A stretch of 64,000 nucleotides of DNA from Karstenula rhodostoma CBS 690.94. Lineage: Eukaryota; Ascomycota; Dothideomycetes; Pleosporales; Didymosphaeriaceae. The notes under the pieces were generated by a model. That model had not been told where the DNA came from. It did no database searches and saw only the letters and a program-made list of their open reading frames with translations. The stretch covers positions 1,198,057 to 1,262,056 of the forward strand of contig MU001502.1 in NCBI GenBank assembly GCA_010093485.1. Direction: 5' to 3'. Below, in pieces: positions 22,461 through 32,178 of the stretch (positions are counted from its first letter, which is position 1; the number at the start of each line of letters is the position of its first letter). The position numbers and the translations under genes are program-made.

Positions 22461-22715
22461 ATGACCTCTTCCCCTCACGAGCACATCGACGACTTCACCG
22501 CGCAGGAATGGTGCAACCAGCTGCTCTCTGACCCAACCGTCAAGTACAAAAAGGTGATTGCTACGCCGTGCATATTGAAGGTTAGAGCGAAGCTCCTGAG
22601 AGAGAAGGGAAGGTGGATTGAGACTTGGGGCTCGGTGGAAGATGGGCATGGCACCGCCTTTGCAGAGGGTTCGGGTGCATTCGTCCTGCAGAAAGTCGGG
22701 GATCCGAAAATATAA
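22461..22715 (+). pseudogene. Hotdog thioesterase remnant with central deletion
   Basis: An 84-residue frame starts at the ATG at 22461. The first 24 residues (HIDDFTAQEWCNQLLSDP) look like the N-terminus of fungal PaaI/4HBT-type thioesterases. The remainder (CILKVRAKLLREKGRW, then VEDGHGTAFAEGSGAFVL) matches the last two strands of the hotdog fold, where the family has an EGRKxxxxG and a DGxGxxxAExxGxFV pattern. The middle, including the HGG and catalytic helix of the family, is missing, and no intron of suitable size is visible. I read this as an internally deleted, probably non-functional copy. A genuine small protein is less likely. Confidence 0.5.
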
Positions 22716-22819
22716 CGGACATACCATCGTTTTGCTAGAACGCTGACATAAGTGTAGATGCTAGAGTTTCTATCAAAATGGAACGGATCTCTTCGAATGC
22801 ATTCAAAGCCTTATTTCCA

Positions 22820-24756
22820 TCACTGCTCTACAAAGCCGTCCTTGCCCTGATTTTGGGCATTGATATCTGCATCCAGCGTCTGCTGGATCCTCTGGCTGGG
22901 CAGCCACTTTTCTGCAGGAATGGCCCACCACGTGATCAACGCGAATACGGTCGTGATGGCCATTATGACCGGTGCATAGTTCAGCGTCTCCGCCGACACT
23001 GGAAAAACGTACGGAGAGTACAGCACTGCCACAACCCAGCCATTCCAGAACACCGCAATGACCTGGAACGGCTTGCTCAGGCGCCCGAGGCTCCAGGCTG
23101 GCTTGGGGAAGTTCTTCGGCGTCAGGAAGAGTCGCGAGAGGCAGATCAGGCCGTAGGCTGCCGCAGAGGGCACACCGGCGGCGGACACGAGCGATGTGAA
23201 GGCTACTGCTGAGGGTAGGATCGTGCAGGTGATGATGGCGGAGACGCCCCAGACGACGAGGACGGCGTTGCGGGGTTGGCCATCTACGACTTTGGAGACC
23301 CAGGAGGACCAGGGGAGGACGCCGTCTCGGGCTACGGCGAAGACGAGACGGGAGGCCGCCAGGACGGCGATGGCGGTGTTCTGCGCGTGTTAGTCGCTAA
23401 CAACCAGTGGTGAGAGGGTCGATTGCACTTACAAGCCACAGTGCCACCACGCACACGACATTCATGATGATATGTGCTCGCTGCCCAAGAATCGCAGCGT
23501 ACACCGAGACAAAAGGCTGCGGGCCGCCAAACGAGAAGAGCGTCTCGGCATCCGGCTGTCCCCTGTTAGTGACCGTTTATACCAGTTAAACACCACTGAT
23601 CATACTCACCACACAAAACAAAAACAATATCACCACCACGAAGCCCCCCAGCCCACTAACAACCGTACTCCAAAAGATCCCCCTAGCGGCCGCAACGCTC
23701 GCGTTCTTCGTCTCTTCCGCCACATGCCCGCTCGCATCGAAGCCAATGAGGATACCCGCCGTAGCCAAATACGAGAGACACCAGTTCCAACCCGGCGGCG
23801 CGCCCGTGCCATTATACGTCGTCATGAACGCATCGTGGGTGGAGCGGAAGCCGAGCGTCCTGCTCGTCGCAATAGGCAGCCAAATCAAATTCAGCACGAA
23901 GTCCAAAACCACGACACTACTCGAGAGGGTAAAGATCCACCTGAAATACCGAGGCGGCAGCAGATTCCAAACACACGCCAGCGCCAGCATCACCTCTGTC
24001 AGCACCCACTGCACCGCGCGGAACTTAACACTGGACGGGTCCGAGGGGAAGTCAGAACCGAACACGGCGACCTCGGAGAGCATGTAGTTGACCGCCGACT
24101 GCGTGTTGCTGGCGCAGAAGGTTGTCCACGCGGTGGTGCTCCACCAGGCGACGACGAAGCCGAGGAGGCGGCCGAAGCGGGGGCCGCCTGCTTCTGCGGC
24201 CCAGAGGTAGATGGAGCCTGCGAGCGGGAGCGAGGAGCAGATCTCTGCGATGACGGCGGCTGTGATGAAGGTGAATACGCATGTGATGATGTAGCTTGTC
24301 CTGGATTCTGCTGTCAGGGAAGGCCGGTGGAGGGATGCGGTGGACAGACCAGTATGCGAGGTTTCCGCCGGCTGCGATGCCCGTGGAGAAGGTGACGCGT
24401 ACGCCGCCGATGAAGTAGAGGGCCGCTGGGCTGGTCAGTGGTTAAACTAGATGATGGTAGGTCTTTCGAACCGAATGTTGTTGCGAAGTTGTGGAACTGG
24501 TTGAAGGTGCGGTTCAATACCTATTCCGAGTCAGGCAAAATAGCACGATGAGATGGAGGTAGGTTTTCGTATCGTACCGGTTTGTATCCCAGGTTTTTCT
24601 TTGCGTGTGCGTGTTAGCTTGATAGTACTATCTGCATCTGCCACAGAACGAACAACGCACCACAACGGTATCATCGGCCGAGTTCTCGTCCACAGCAGCG
24701 CGGACGGTCTCTGCGCTGGCCTGTTTAGGAGGCGCGTTCGCCAATGGTGTCGACAT
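22820..24756 (-). CDS. APC-family amino-acid permease (GABA/choline type), one-base frame break
   Basis: Seven exons: 24756-24661, 24598-24578 (a 21-base micro-exon), 24520-24472, 24425-24350, 24300-23610, 23555-23433 and 23381-22820. The product of about 540 aa would have roughly twelve membrane segments. Family marks are AALYFIGGVRVTFSTGIAAGG, EICSSLPLAGSIYLWAAEAGG, and GFDASGHVAEETKNAS, typical of fungal GABA/choline permeases. The last exon cannot be read in one frame: NTAIAVLAASRLVF is in one frame and AVARDGVLPWSSW onward in the next, with one extra base in the AAA at 23340-23342 (TTT on the coding strand). This is either a sequencing error or an inactivating insertion. Plasma-membrane uptake of amino acids or related amines is inferred; the substrate is unknown. 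Confidence 0.75.
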
Positions 24757-25354
24757 GGTGCGTGTTCAGTGCGCGGGATATCGCCGGACTCCAGGACGTC
24801 AAGGCGCGGTTCCAAAACCCAGCAGCGCGCGCGGTATAAGAGCTAAGCATGCCGAAAAAGGTCTACAAACTGTCTTATATTCCATCGTACGTGGACCCAG
24901 GACTATGGTGCAATCCACGCGACTCGCTTCCTCCCGAGGTCCCTAGTGTTCCTACCCCACTGGTGTCGCTGTACGCACCCTTCACAGTTAGTCCCCTGAT
25001 GCAAACCATAGACTGAGTCATTCGTGAATAATCTAGAAGCGAAAAGAGGACACGGCAGGGCTTGAGGCCCGTAGAGTTATGCCAAGCACGTCATCGGCCG
25101 GGCGATGATGCGATGGACCATCTCGACGAAGGCTTCGGAGATGCCCGAACTGGGAGTCCACAGCCGAAATTCCCACGATGGTGAAAACACTAAGCACTCT
25201 CCACAGCGGTCGAAGCACCAGGCGGAGTAAAGCTTGATGCGTGGGACGGGATCGCGTGACTTGGGCGTGGAGTTGACGATTCTCTAAATGGCGATGGTAA
25301 TCCAGGACTTCAGTTCGGAAATCACTGGCGTAACGAACTATACACGCCGCTGTT
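24757..25354. promoter_or_regulatory. Divergent upstream region of permease and P450
   Basis: The 598 bases between the permease (minus) and the P450 (plus) hold both upstream regions. No factor sites can be assigned with confidence, and I see no gene. Confidence 0.5.
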
Positions 25355-27332
25355 ATGACAGTAGCGATCTTGGAGCTGGCCGCGGCTTTTCTCGTGGTCG
25401 TCGTGATCTATGTATGAACCCCCTGCATCAAGATATTCTTGAACAAAAAAGAAACTAACCCTCATCACAGCATGTCGTCTCAGTCTACACTTCGCCTCTC
25501 TCCCGCATCCCCAGCGCCGGCTTCGGTGCAGCTTTTTCCAGACTCGCGTGGGCGTTCCCGCACGAGTACAATGGGACCATCACCATAGATCTACCCAAAC
25601 TCCACGAGAAGCTAGGTAACACCGCCTCCCATGATTCCCAGTATGACTGTAGAAACAACATCTCATCAAAGTCTCCAGGACCGCTCATCCGTATTGCTCC
25701 AAACGAGGTATCCTTCTACTCGCGCGAGACATATGAAACCGTCCACAAGGTCGGCAGCAAGTTTAGGAAAGATCCCAGAGTGTATGGCGAGTTTGTGCAG
25801 GGCGGGCATCCCGCGCTGTTCTCCATTACGTAGGTCGATCTCAGCGTCTAGTGTGCTCAAAGTCGTGGCTGAGACTCGAACAGTGATCCCGTGGAGCACG
25901 CGAAGCGCAGGAGAATCATGGCGCAGCTGTTTAGCAGGAGCAAAGTGCCGCAGCTGGAGAAGCTTATTGTGGCGCATGTCGAGAGGTTTGTGAGTAAGAT
26001 CGCGGAGGGAGAGGAGACTGTCGATGTGGGCGTGGCGGCGAGGGCGCTGGAGGTAGATATTATGTGTATTAGCTCCTGAGCAATTCTCGAATGGAACGTT
26101 CGCTGACTGGTGTCTAGCTGACTTCTCGTTCGGTACGCCTATACAGGCTGTTGATGCCTGGGCCAGCGGGACACAGTTGGCTATGGTGGAGAAGAACGAC
26201 AAGAAGGCTACGTGGATGCCGGTGGTGAGTAATGCCAAACTTGATCAGACTTTCTTGAGATGTTCATTGAAAACCGTCTTACTTCTTCCAGCTTACTACT
26301 TTCCCTTTGTTGTGCGATCTTTGGGACCAGCTCGAGAACTTCATGTTCCGTATCACCGGATGGAGGACCCAGTATACCAAAGGTCTTGCTGACTTCCAAG
26401 AGGTTAGCCAATGGCAAAGGCGCATCGAGCCGATGAAGCTGACCTGTTGATCAGTGGTGCCAAGAAACCTGGCAAGTTGCACTTTCGACTACTTCTCCTA
26501 ACGGCTTCCCAAACTTGATCGAAACGTTGTGCAATGCCGGCCTACCGTCCGAAACTGCGCTCTCGGAAGCCAGAGAAAACCTCGGTCCAGGAACAGACAC
26601 CACGTCTGCAACGCTAGCTCACATCTTGTGGGCACTTGCTCACAACCCTAGCTACCAAAACGCATTGTATGAGGACATGGTTGCAGTTGGTTTCTCAACG
26701 AACATGACGGTCCTGGAGAACATTCCTCGTCTGCAAGCTTGTGTGAAAGAGGGCATTCGTTGGGCTGGTGCTGCGGCGGCCATGCTTCCGAGGATTGTGC
26801 CCCCGGCCGGTATCGTACTGCATGGCAGATTTATTCCTGAAGGGGTAGGTGTAGCGACTCTTCAGTGCCGAGTAGGTGGAATATGCTGATGAACCTTTTA
26901 GACAGTACTCACTTCGTCGCCTATCTGGTACCTCCACGATAGGACAGCATATCCGAATCCGAAGGTGTTTGATCCGTACAGATGGCTGACGACGGATGCA
27001 CATGACATAAGCGATAATCGTCTTCGCGATCGCTTCTACATACCCTTCTCCCGAGGTGCGAATGTCTGTTTAGGAGCACAGTAAGATGCGCCCAGCTCGG
27101 CAAAGATCAAATTACGAAATTGCTGACACGTTCCAGCTTCTCATACCTGGAGCTGTACGTGTCGGTAGCTCAGATGGTTCGCAATTTTTACCTAGAGCCT
27201 CGTGAGCCTGCACATAGTACGAGAGATCAGGCGTTAGGGCAGGATTGGATCCCAGTGCCCCTGCCTGGGCGGAAAGAATGGGTTGCTGCTGTTACGGTAG
27301 GCAAACTGGAAGTCATTCACCGCCGGCGCTGA
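25355..27332 (+). CDS. Cytochrome P450 monooxygenase, nine exons
   Basis: Exons 25355-25411, 25471-25615, 25679-25829, 25884-26065, 26118-26224, 26292-26402, 26455-26844, 26902-27080 and 27137-27332 join in phase to 505 aa. The first exon is a membrane anchor (ILELAAAFLVVVVIY). P450 marks follow: GPLIRIAPNEVSF near the N-terminus, the I-helix GPGTDTTSATLAHILWALAHNP, the K-helix ExxR as EGIRW, a PYRW-type PERF region (DPYRWL), and the heme loop FSRGANVCLGAHFSYLE with Cys as iron ligand. In that loop the usual Arg/His two before the Cys is Asn. It is a microsomal oxygenase needing a P450 reductase; the substrate is unknown. It sits divergent to the permease. No frame break is seen despite the many introns. 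Confidence 0.87.
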
Positions 27333-27757
27333 GGAACGTATACGATCGAACGCTAGTGTACCTGTAGCCGTTGGAGCTATGACGGAGTGTACCTGTAGCC
27401 GTTGGAGCTATGACGGATGGAGTGAATTGTGTAGCAGGGGAGCTGTTTTAGGCTGGCCAAGCTGCACACAGATGACTAGACCAAAAAGTAAATGAAGTCC
27501 ACTGTCGTAGTCATGTCAAGTCGATATCGCTGTGGGAGCGGCTGTTTTGGAGAGGTGACGAGATGAAGCATGGCCGTGGTCGAGTAGATGGGCAGGCGGT
27601 AGCTTGGCGGCCGTTCCAAACGCTCGTGAAATTGGCAGCTGCAGCCCGGGCCCCACCCACACGACTTCCCTCGACCAAGACACGGCGACGCAACCCACTC
27701 AACAAGGCGCGCGCAAGGCTTGGTGACGCCGGAGACGACCTTCGCAGAGCGTCCATC
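27333..27757. other. Intergenic region with tandem duplication
   Basis: 3' side of the P450 and 5' side of the Mso1-like gene. It contains the perfect 31-base tandem duplication at 27355-27416. Part of the sequence before 27758 stays open in the Mso1 frame but has no homologous character. Confidence 0.6.
27355..27416. repeat. Perfect 31-bp tandem duplication
   Basis: Two adjacent identical 31-base units, 27355-27385 and 27386-27416 (unit begins AGTGTACCTGTAGCC). They lie just after the P450 stop codon. Identity of the copies points to a recent event or a minisatellite seed. Confidence 0.9.
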
Positions 27758-28618
27758 ATGTCGAACTACCTGAACAACCTCCTCACGACCACCACGTCCA
27801 AGTACAACACGCTGCGGCGCCAGCTCCTCTCAGACGAAGCCGACGGCGACACCGAAGACGACTCGCACATTGCCCGCGCGCTGCGCGCCTACTACACAGA
27901 GAAAGGCAGGCCGTTCCCGCAATGGCTGCCGCCCGACCCAAAGGCACCGCAGGCTGCGCCCGTGCAGATGGTGTCGTCGGCAGGACGGGGCTATGGCCAG
28001 ATGGGACAGCAGCAGCCCATGATGGGCCGTGGCGGGGGTCTTGGTGATCTCTGGGACTCGCCGTCGCAGGCAGCACCGCAGCAGCAGGAGCCCATGTCGC
28101 TGCGTCGGGCGCAGGGTCGAGGAGGCGGCGGTCTGAGGGGGAACAGCTCCATGTCGCCCGAGCCGCAGATGCAGGGCAGACCGCTGCCCAGCCAGCGCGC
28201 CGGCAGCCAGCAGAGCACCTCGTCGTTCCGGAGCGAGCTGGCGCCCCAGCAGGCGGGCGGCTCCGCGACATCGGCACAGGACAGGCTCAAGGCACGCCTC
28301 TGGGGGTCGGGCAAGTCGCAGAGCCCGACGTCTTCGCAGAACGCGAGCCCCACAACTTCGCCAGCGCCTCCAGCTGGCATGCGCAGTCAGTTCGACCGAC
28401 CGCCGGCGGGCGGAGGGCGCGCGCCGTACCCCGACGAGCGCGGGAGCGGTGGCTATTCGGGAGGGGGAAGGCAGCAAAGCAACTACAATGTGTCGGCCAA
28501 CTCGCCGTGGTCTGGCGGCAACGACGACCCCTATGGGCCCTCGTACAACAGCGCGCCGCCGCAGCAGCAGCCCGAGAGAAGACGCCTTGGCCTGCCGAAC
28601 GGACCACGCATGCGTTGA
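27758..28618 (+). CDS. mso1: Mso1-like Sec1-binding exocytosis protein
   Basis: Single exon, 286 aa. The first 65 residues match the fungal Mso1 N-terminal Sec1-binding domain: NYLNNLLTTTTSKYNTLRR, then DSHIARALRAYYTEKGRPFPQWLPPDP. The remainder is low-complexity and disordered, rich in Gln, Gly, Pro and Ser, with an Asp-Arg-Leu-Lys-Ala-Arg-Leu-Trp motif around residues 168-175 (QDRLKARLWG) that is also typical. Mso1 binds Sec1 and helps SNARE-dependent fusion of secretory vesicles at the plasma membrane. The frame is open upstream to 27563, but the conserved domain begins right at the ATG at 27758, so that start was chosen. Confidence 0.8.
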   Translation: MSNYLNNLLTTTTSKYNTLRRQLLSDEADGDTEDDSHIARALRAYYTEKGRPFPQWLPPDPKAPQAAPVQMVSSAGRGYGQMGQQQPMMGRGGGLGDLWDSPSQAAPQQQEPMSLRRAQGRGGGGLRGNSSMSPEPQMQGRPLPSQRAGSQQSTSSFRSELAPQQAGGSATSAQDRLKARLWGSGKSQSPTSSQNASPTTSPAPPAGMRSQFDRPPAGGGRAPYPDERGSGGYSGGGRQQSNYNVSANSPWSGGNDDPYGPSYNSAPPQQQPERRRLGLPNGPRMR

Positions 28619-29059
28619 GCGCCTTCTTGTTGTTTAGCATTGGCGCATCTGGGTTCTTTTGGGCGCATGGGCTGGCTGTAGCACTGCTTTACGGGCTACG
28701 GCAGGACGGCGAAACGGCTGCATATAGAGGTGTATTGGGTGTCTGGGTGCATGTTTGAACAGTAGCGTCAGAGGGCTCAATCAATCACACGCGCATTGCA
28801 AGCTCCAAGGATCCCGTGATGACGATTCGACGCGTGGTGTTGGACCTAAGCCTTGCCCCGCCACACAGGGGGACGTCATCAGGCGCTTGGGGAATGGCTA
28901 CCTTGACGGCTCCTCCGCATCAACTCCACCGTGGCGCGGCTTTTTAGAGACTCGCCCCGAGCTACCCTTGACAATATATCGCTATCTCTCAGTCCTCAAA
29001 TCCCTCCTCTTTGAACCGTGATAGAATACCGCGCGCTCTCTGTAGCCGCCGTGCCCCGC
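28619..29059. other. Intergenic region upstream of Gyp7
   Basis: 3' sequence of the Mso1-like gene and the promoter of the Gyp7-like gene. A TATA-like ACAATATATC lies at about 28971. No gene seen. Confidence 0.5.
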
Positions 29060-31755
29060 ATGGCTTCTTCGCCGACGTCCACGCGCAGCCCGCCCTCGCC
29101 CTCGGCATCCTTCTACGACCTGAGCGACGATGAGGAGGGCGAGTACAACACCATCAGACATACCGAAACCGGGCGGGGCGTGAAGCTGCTGTACACCAAA
29201 AGCAAAGTGCGTTTGCGCCATGGCTCTCTGACTGAACGGCGGCGTGACGGCTAACGTCCTCAACAGGTCTACATACATCCTACACCCTCCGCAAGGGACA
29301 ACATACCCGGCTTCATAGCGCTCGTACAGCAAAAGGCTCCCACGAAGGATACCGATGCCCGCCCAAGCACGTCCTCGTCCAAGAGCGAACATGCATCCTC
29401 CCTGCTGCTCGCCTGGCTGCCCGAGACATCCCTCGGCGACGCATACGATACCTACGTCAAAGTCGACCTGTCTGACTCGTCGTCCCCGCCGCGACAAACA
29501 TACCTCGTCCCCCCGCCGCCCACCACCACATCCCACGGGTCCTCAATCGGCACATACGCTTTTGCAGTCCCCGTCAGCGAGGTCTACTCCCTGCTGGTCC
29601 GCCCTCCAAGTCTCGGATGGTGGTTCGGTAGTGTGATTGTCAACACACGCGCAGGCGACAGCTTCCCGGCGCTTTTCTTCCACGATAGCGAATGCCAGTC
29701 TACCATCATGCAGCGGAAGAAGCTGGCCAAGGAGAGCTTCGACCCATTCGGCGACGGTGGCGGCATGTTCTGGGGCGGCGACGAGGTTCTGCGATGGTTG
29801 AAGAGATATGTCAACGTAGAGCGGTCGGGAGCGGACAACAGCATCTACCTCATCGAGCCCACCGAGGAGGATAGACGAGCGGTCGGCCGGAATGCGCCTG
29901 TTTCGCCCAAGGCAAAGAAAGATGACGGCAAACAAGGCGAGCCATCCTCGTCCAAAGACCAGGGCAAGAGAGATGGCGGCATGGACCCGGTCACAAAGGC
30001 GCTGAAGGAGGCGAGGTGGAATTTTCTAGAAAAGCTCAGCCAAGTCACGACCTTCACACGGAGGACAGCACAGGCCGTTGTCGAGAACAAGAACCTCCCA
30101 CCTCAAGTACGACGACTCATTCAGAACCCCGAAGTGCAGACTTTGCAAGACGAGTTTGACAGCGCTCGCCTGTATTTGGCAAGATGGGCCATGGGAATTG
30201 CAGAACAAGGCGAGCGTGACAGGAACCAGAGGATATGGACAGCCAAGGACGTCCTGGCCATGGAAGAAAGCGACGTGGGAGACTTCGAAATCCTAGACAT
30301 GGATCGCATGTCGATGGCCGATCGGAGAAAACCTGTCACTCTGGAAGAGTGGAAGGGTTTGTTCGACAGGCATGGACGTCTACAAGTTACGCCCGACGAA
30401 GTCAAGGAGCGCGTCTTCCATGGCGGCCTGCATCCCGACGATGGCGTCCGCAAAGAAGCGTGGTTGTTCCTCCTAGGCGTGTATGACTGGAACAGCTCAG
30501 AAGAAGAGCGGAAGGCGAACCTAAACAGTCGACGAGACGAGTACATCCGCCTCAAGGGGTCATGGTGGGAGAAGATGGTCGACGGACATGGCTCTCTCGA
30601 GGCCGAGGAATACTGGAAGGAGCAGAAGAACAGGATAGGTTCGTATCCTGATATCCCTTATTTGCAGAACATATTTGGCTGACTTGTCCCATTCTATGGG
30701 GTCCGCGCTATAGAGAAGGATGTGCACAGAACAGATCGTACTATTCCAATCTTCATGGGCGAGGATATCCCGCATCCGGACCCTGACTCACCGTTCGCGG
30801 ACGTCGGAACTAACGTTCACCTGGAGCAGATGAAGGATATGCTCCTTACTTACAATGAATACAACAAGGACTTGGGCTACGTGCAGGGCATGAGCGATCT
30901 ACTGGCACCCATCTATGCCGTTATGCAGGACGACGCCATTGCATTCTGGGGTTTTGTTGGATTCATGGAACGCATGGTATGTTCAACACCACAATTCCCG
31001 ACTTTCTAGTTCATACTCACACATCTGCAGGAGCGCAATTTCCTTCGCGATCAATCCGGCATGCGCAAGCAGCTAACAACTCTTGACCACCTTGTTCAGC
31101 TAATGGATCCCAAGCTCTACGTTCACCTCCAATCTGCCGACTCTACCAACTTCTTTTTCTTCTTCCGAATGCTTTTGGTGTGGTATAAGCGCGAGTTTGA
31201 GTGGGCGGATGTTCTCCGGCTCTGGGAAGGGCTTTGGACGGACTACCTCAGCAGCAACTTCCACATCTTCATCGCATTAGCGATACTCGAGAAGCATCGC
31301 GACGTCATCATGACCCACCTCGCGCGCTTTGACGAGGTTCTGAAATATGGTAAGTCAACTTGGTGCTCACGAGGCTGGGACAATGGCCTTCGTATCGACA
31401 AATTGCTGACTTGCCCGCAGTGAATGAGCTATCTGGCACCATGGACCTAGAGTCTACACTAGTCCGTGCCGAATCCCTCTACCGGCGGTTCCAGCGAACC
31501 GTTGAGATGATCGATAAGAAAGGGAACTTTCCATCGGCACCGGGAATGCGGCAGCGCAAACCAATTGAGGGCTCGCCGGGCCCATCAGACTCAAACGCAA
31601 AAGCATCTACGTCTGCTACCGAGAATGGCAAGCAACCCGCGTTCGATGAAGATGCCAGGGTGATCAGCCCTGAGTTGAGGATACTGCTCAGCCGCAAGGT
31701 CGAGAAGCTTGAGAAGGAAGACTTCGTCAAGCATGGTGGCGGCGTCGGTTCATAG
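29060..31755 (+). CDS. gyp7: Gyp7-like Rab GTPase-activating protein (TBC domain)
   Basis: Five exons, 29060-29206, 29267-30638, 30714-30976, 31031-31349 and 31421-31755, join in phase to 811 aa. The N-terminal part (SKVYIHPTPSARDNIPGFIAL, residues about 48-70) is the Gyp7-type region that precedes the TBC domain. A charged spacer follows, then the TBC domain starting at VTLEEWKGLFD. The catalytic Arg lies in the IxxDxxR motif (IEKDVHR), split by the second intron, and the Gln finger is in YVQGM. The family accelerates GTP hydrolysis on Ypt7/Rab7 at vacuoles and endosomes; that target is inferred. All introns have GT-AG ends. The C-terminal tail is acidic and Ser-rich. Intact. Confidence 0.92.
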
Positions 31756-32178
31756 GGCACTCTTGGGCACGCATGGTTTCGTTTTTATTGTCTTCTTGCA
31801 CACAATATTGGGTTCAGCTTCGCATGAAATGGTCACATTGTAGGCACCAGGCAGGCACGTAGGCGTATGGCGTTGATATTGACGTAGGTAGTCAGGCCCG
31901 ACAACTGGGGCCTAGCGCGATTGCTTGAAAGCTCACCTCTTCACCTGTCCCTTCACAATCCTCAAACGATTACTTTCTCTTCAATTATCAACCTCTCCGC
32001 TGCAAATCGCTGGCAACCGATCCCCTCGCTGTTTTCGTTGTCGCTGCGTCGTCGTTGGCAAGGACGTTGCTAACGATCAACCTTCACAGCTAGGAACTTT
32101 GTGTACTTCACACGTATCCGAATCTTCACAACGCAATCGCGCGCCTGGATCCGTTTTGCGGCTACAGCTCGCGCTTTG
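31756..32178. other. Intergenic region and leader
   Basis: 3' side of Gyp7 and the CT-rich leader of the next gene. No feature recognised. Confidence 0.5.

Noticed and set aside
27783..28477. Long minus-strand frames opposite Mso1
   Set aside because: They mirror a GC-rich, Gln/Gly-rich coding region. Their Arg/Ala/Cys-rich products are typical shadows.
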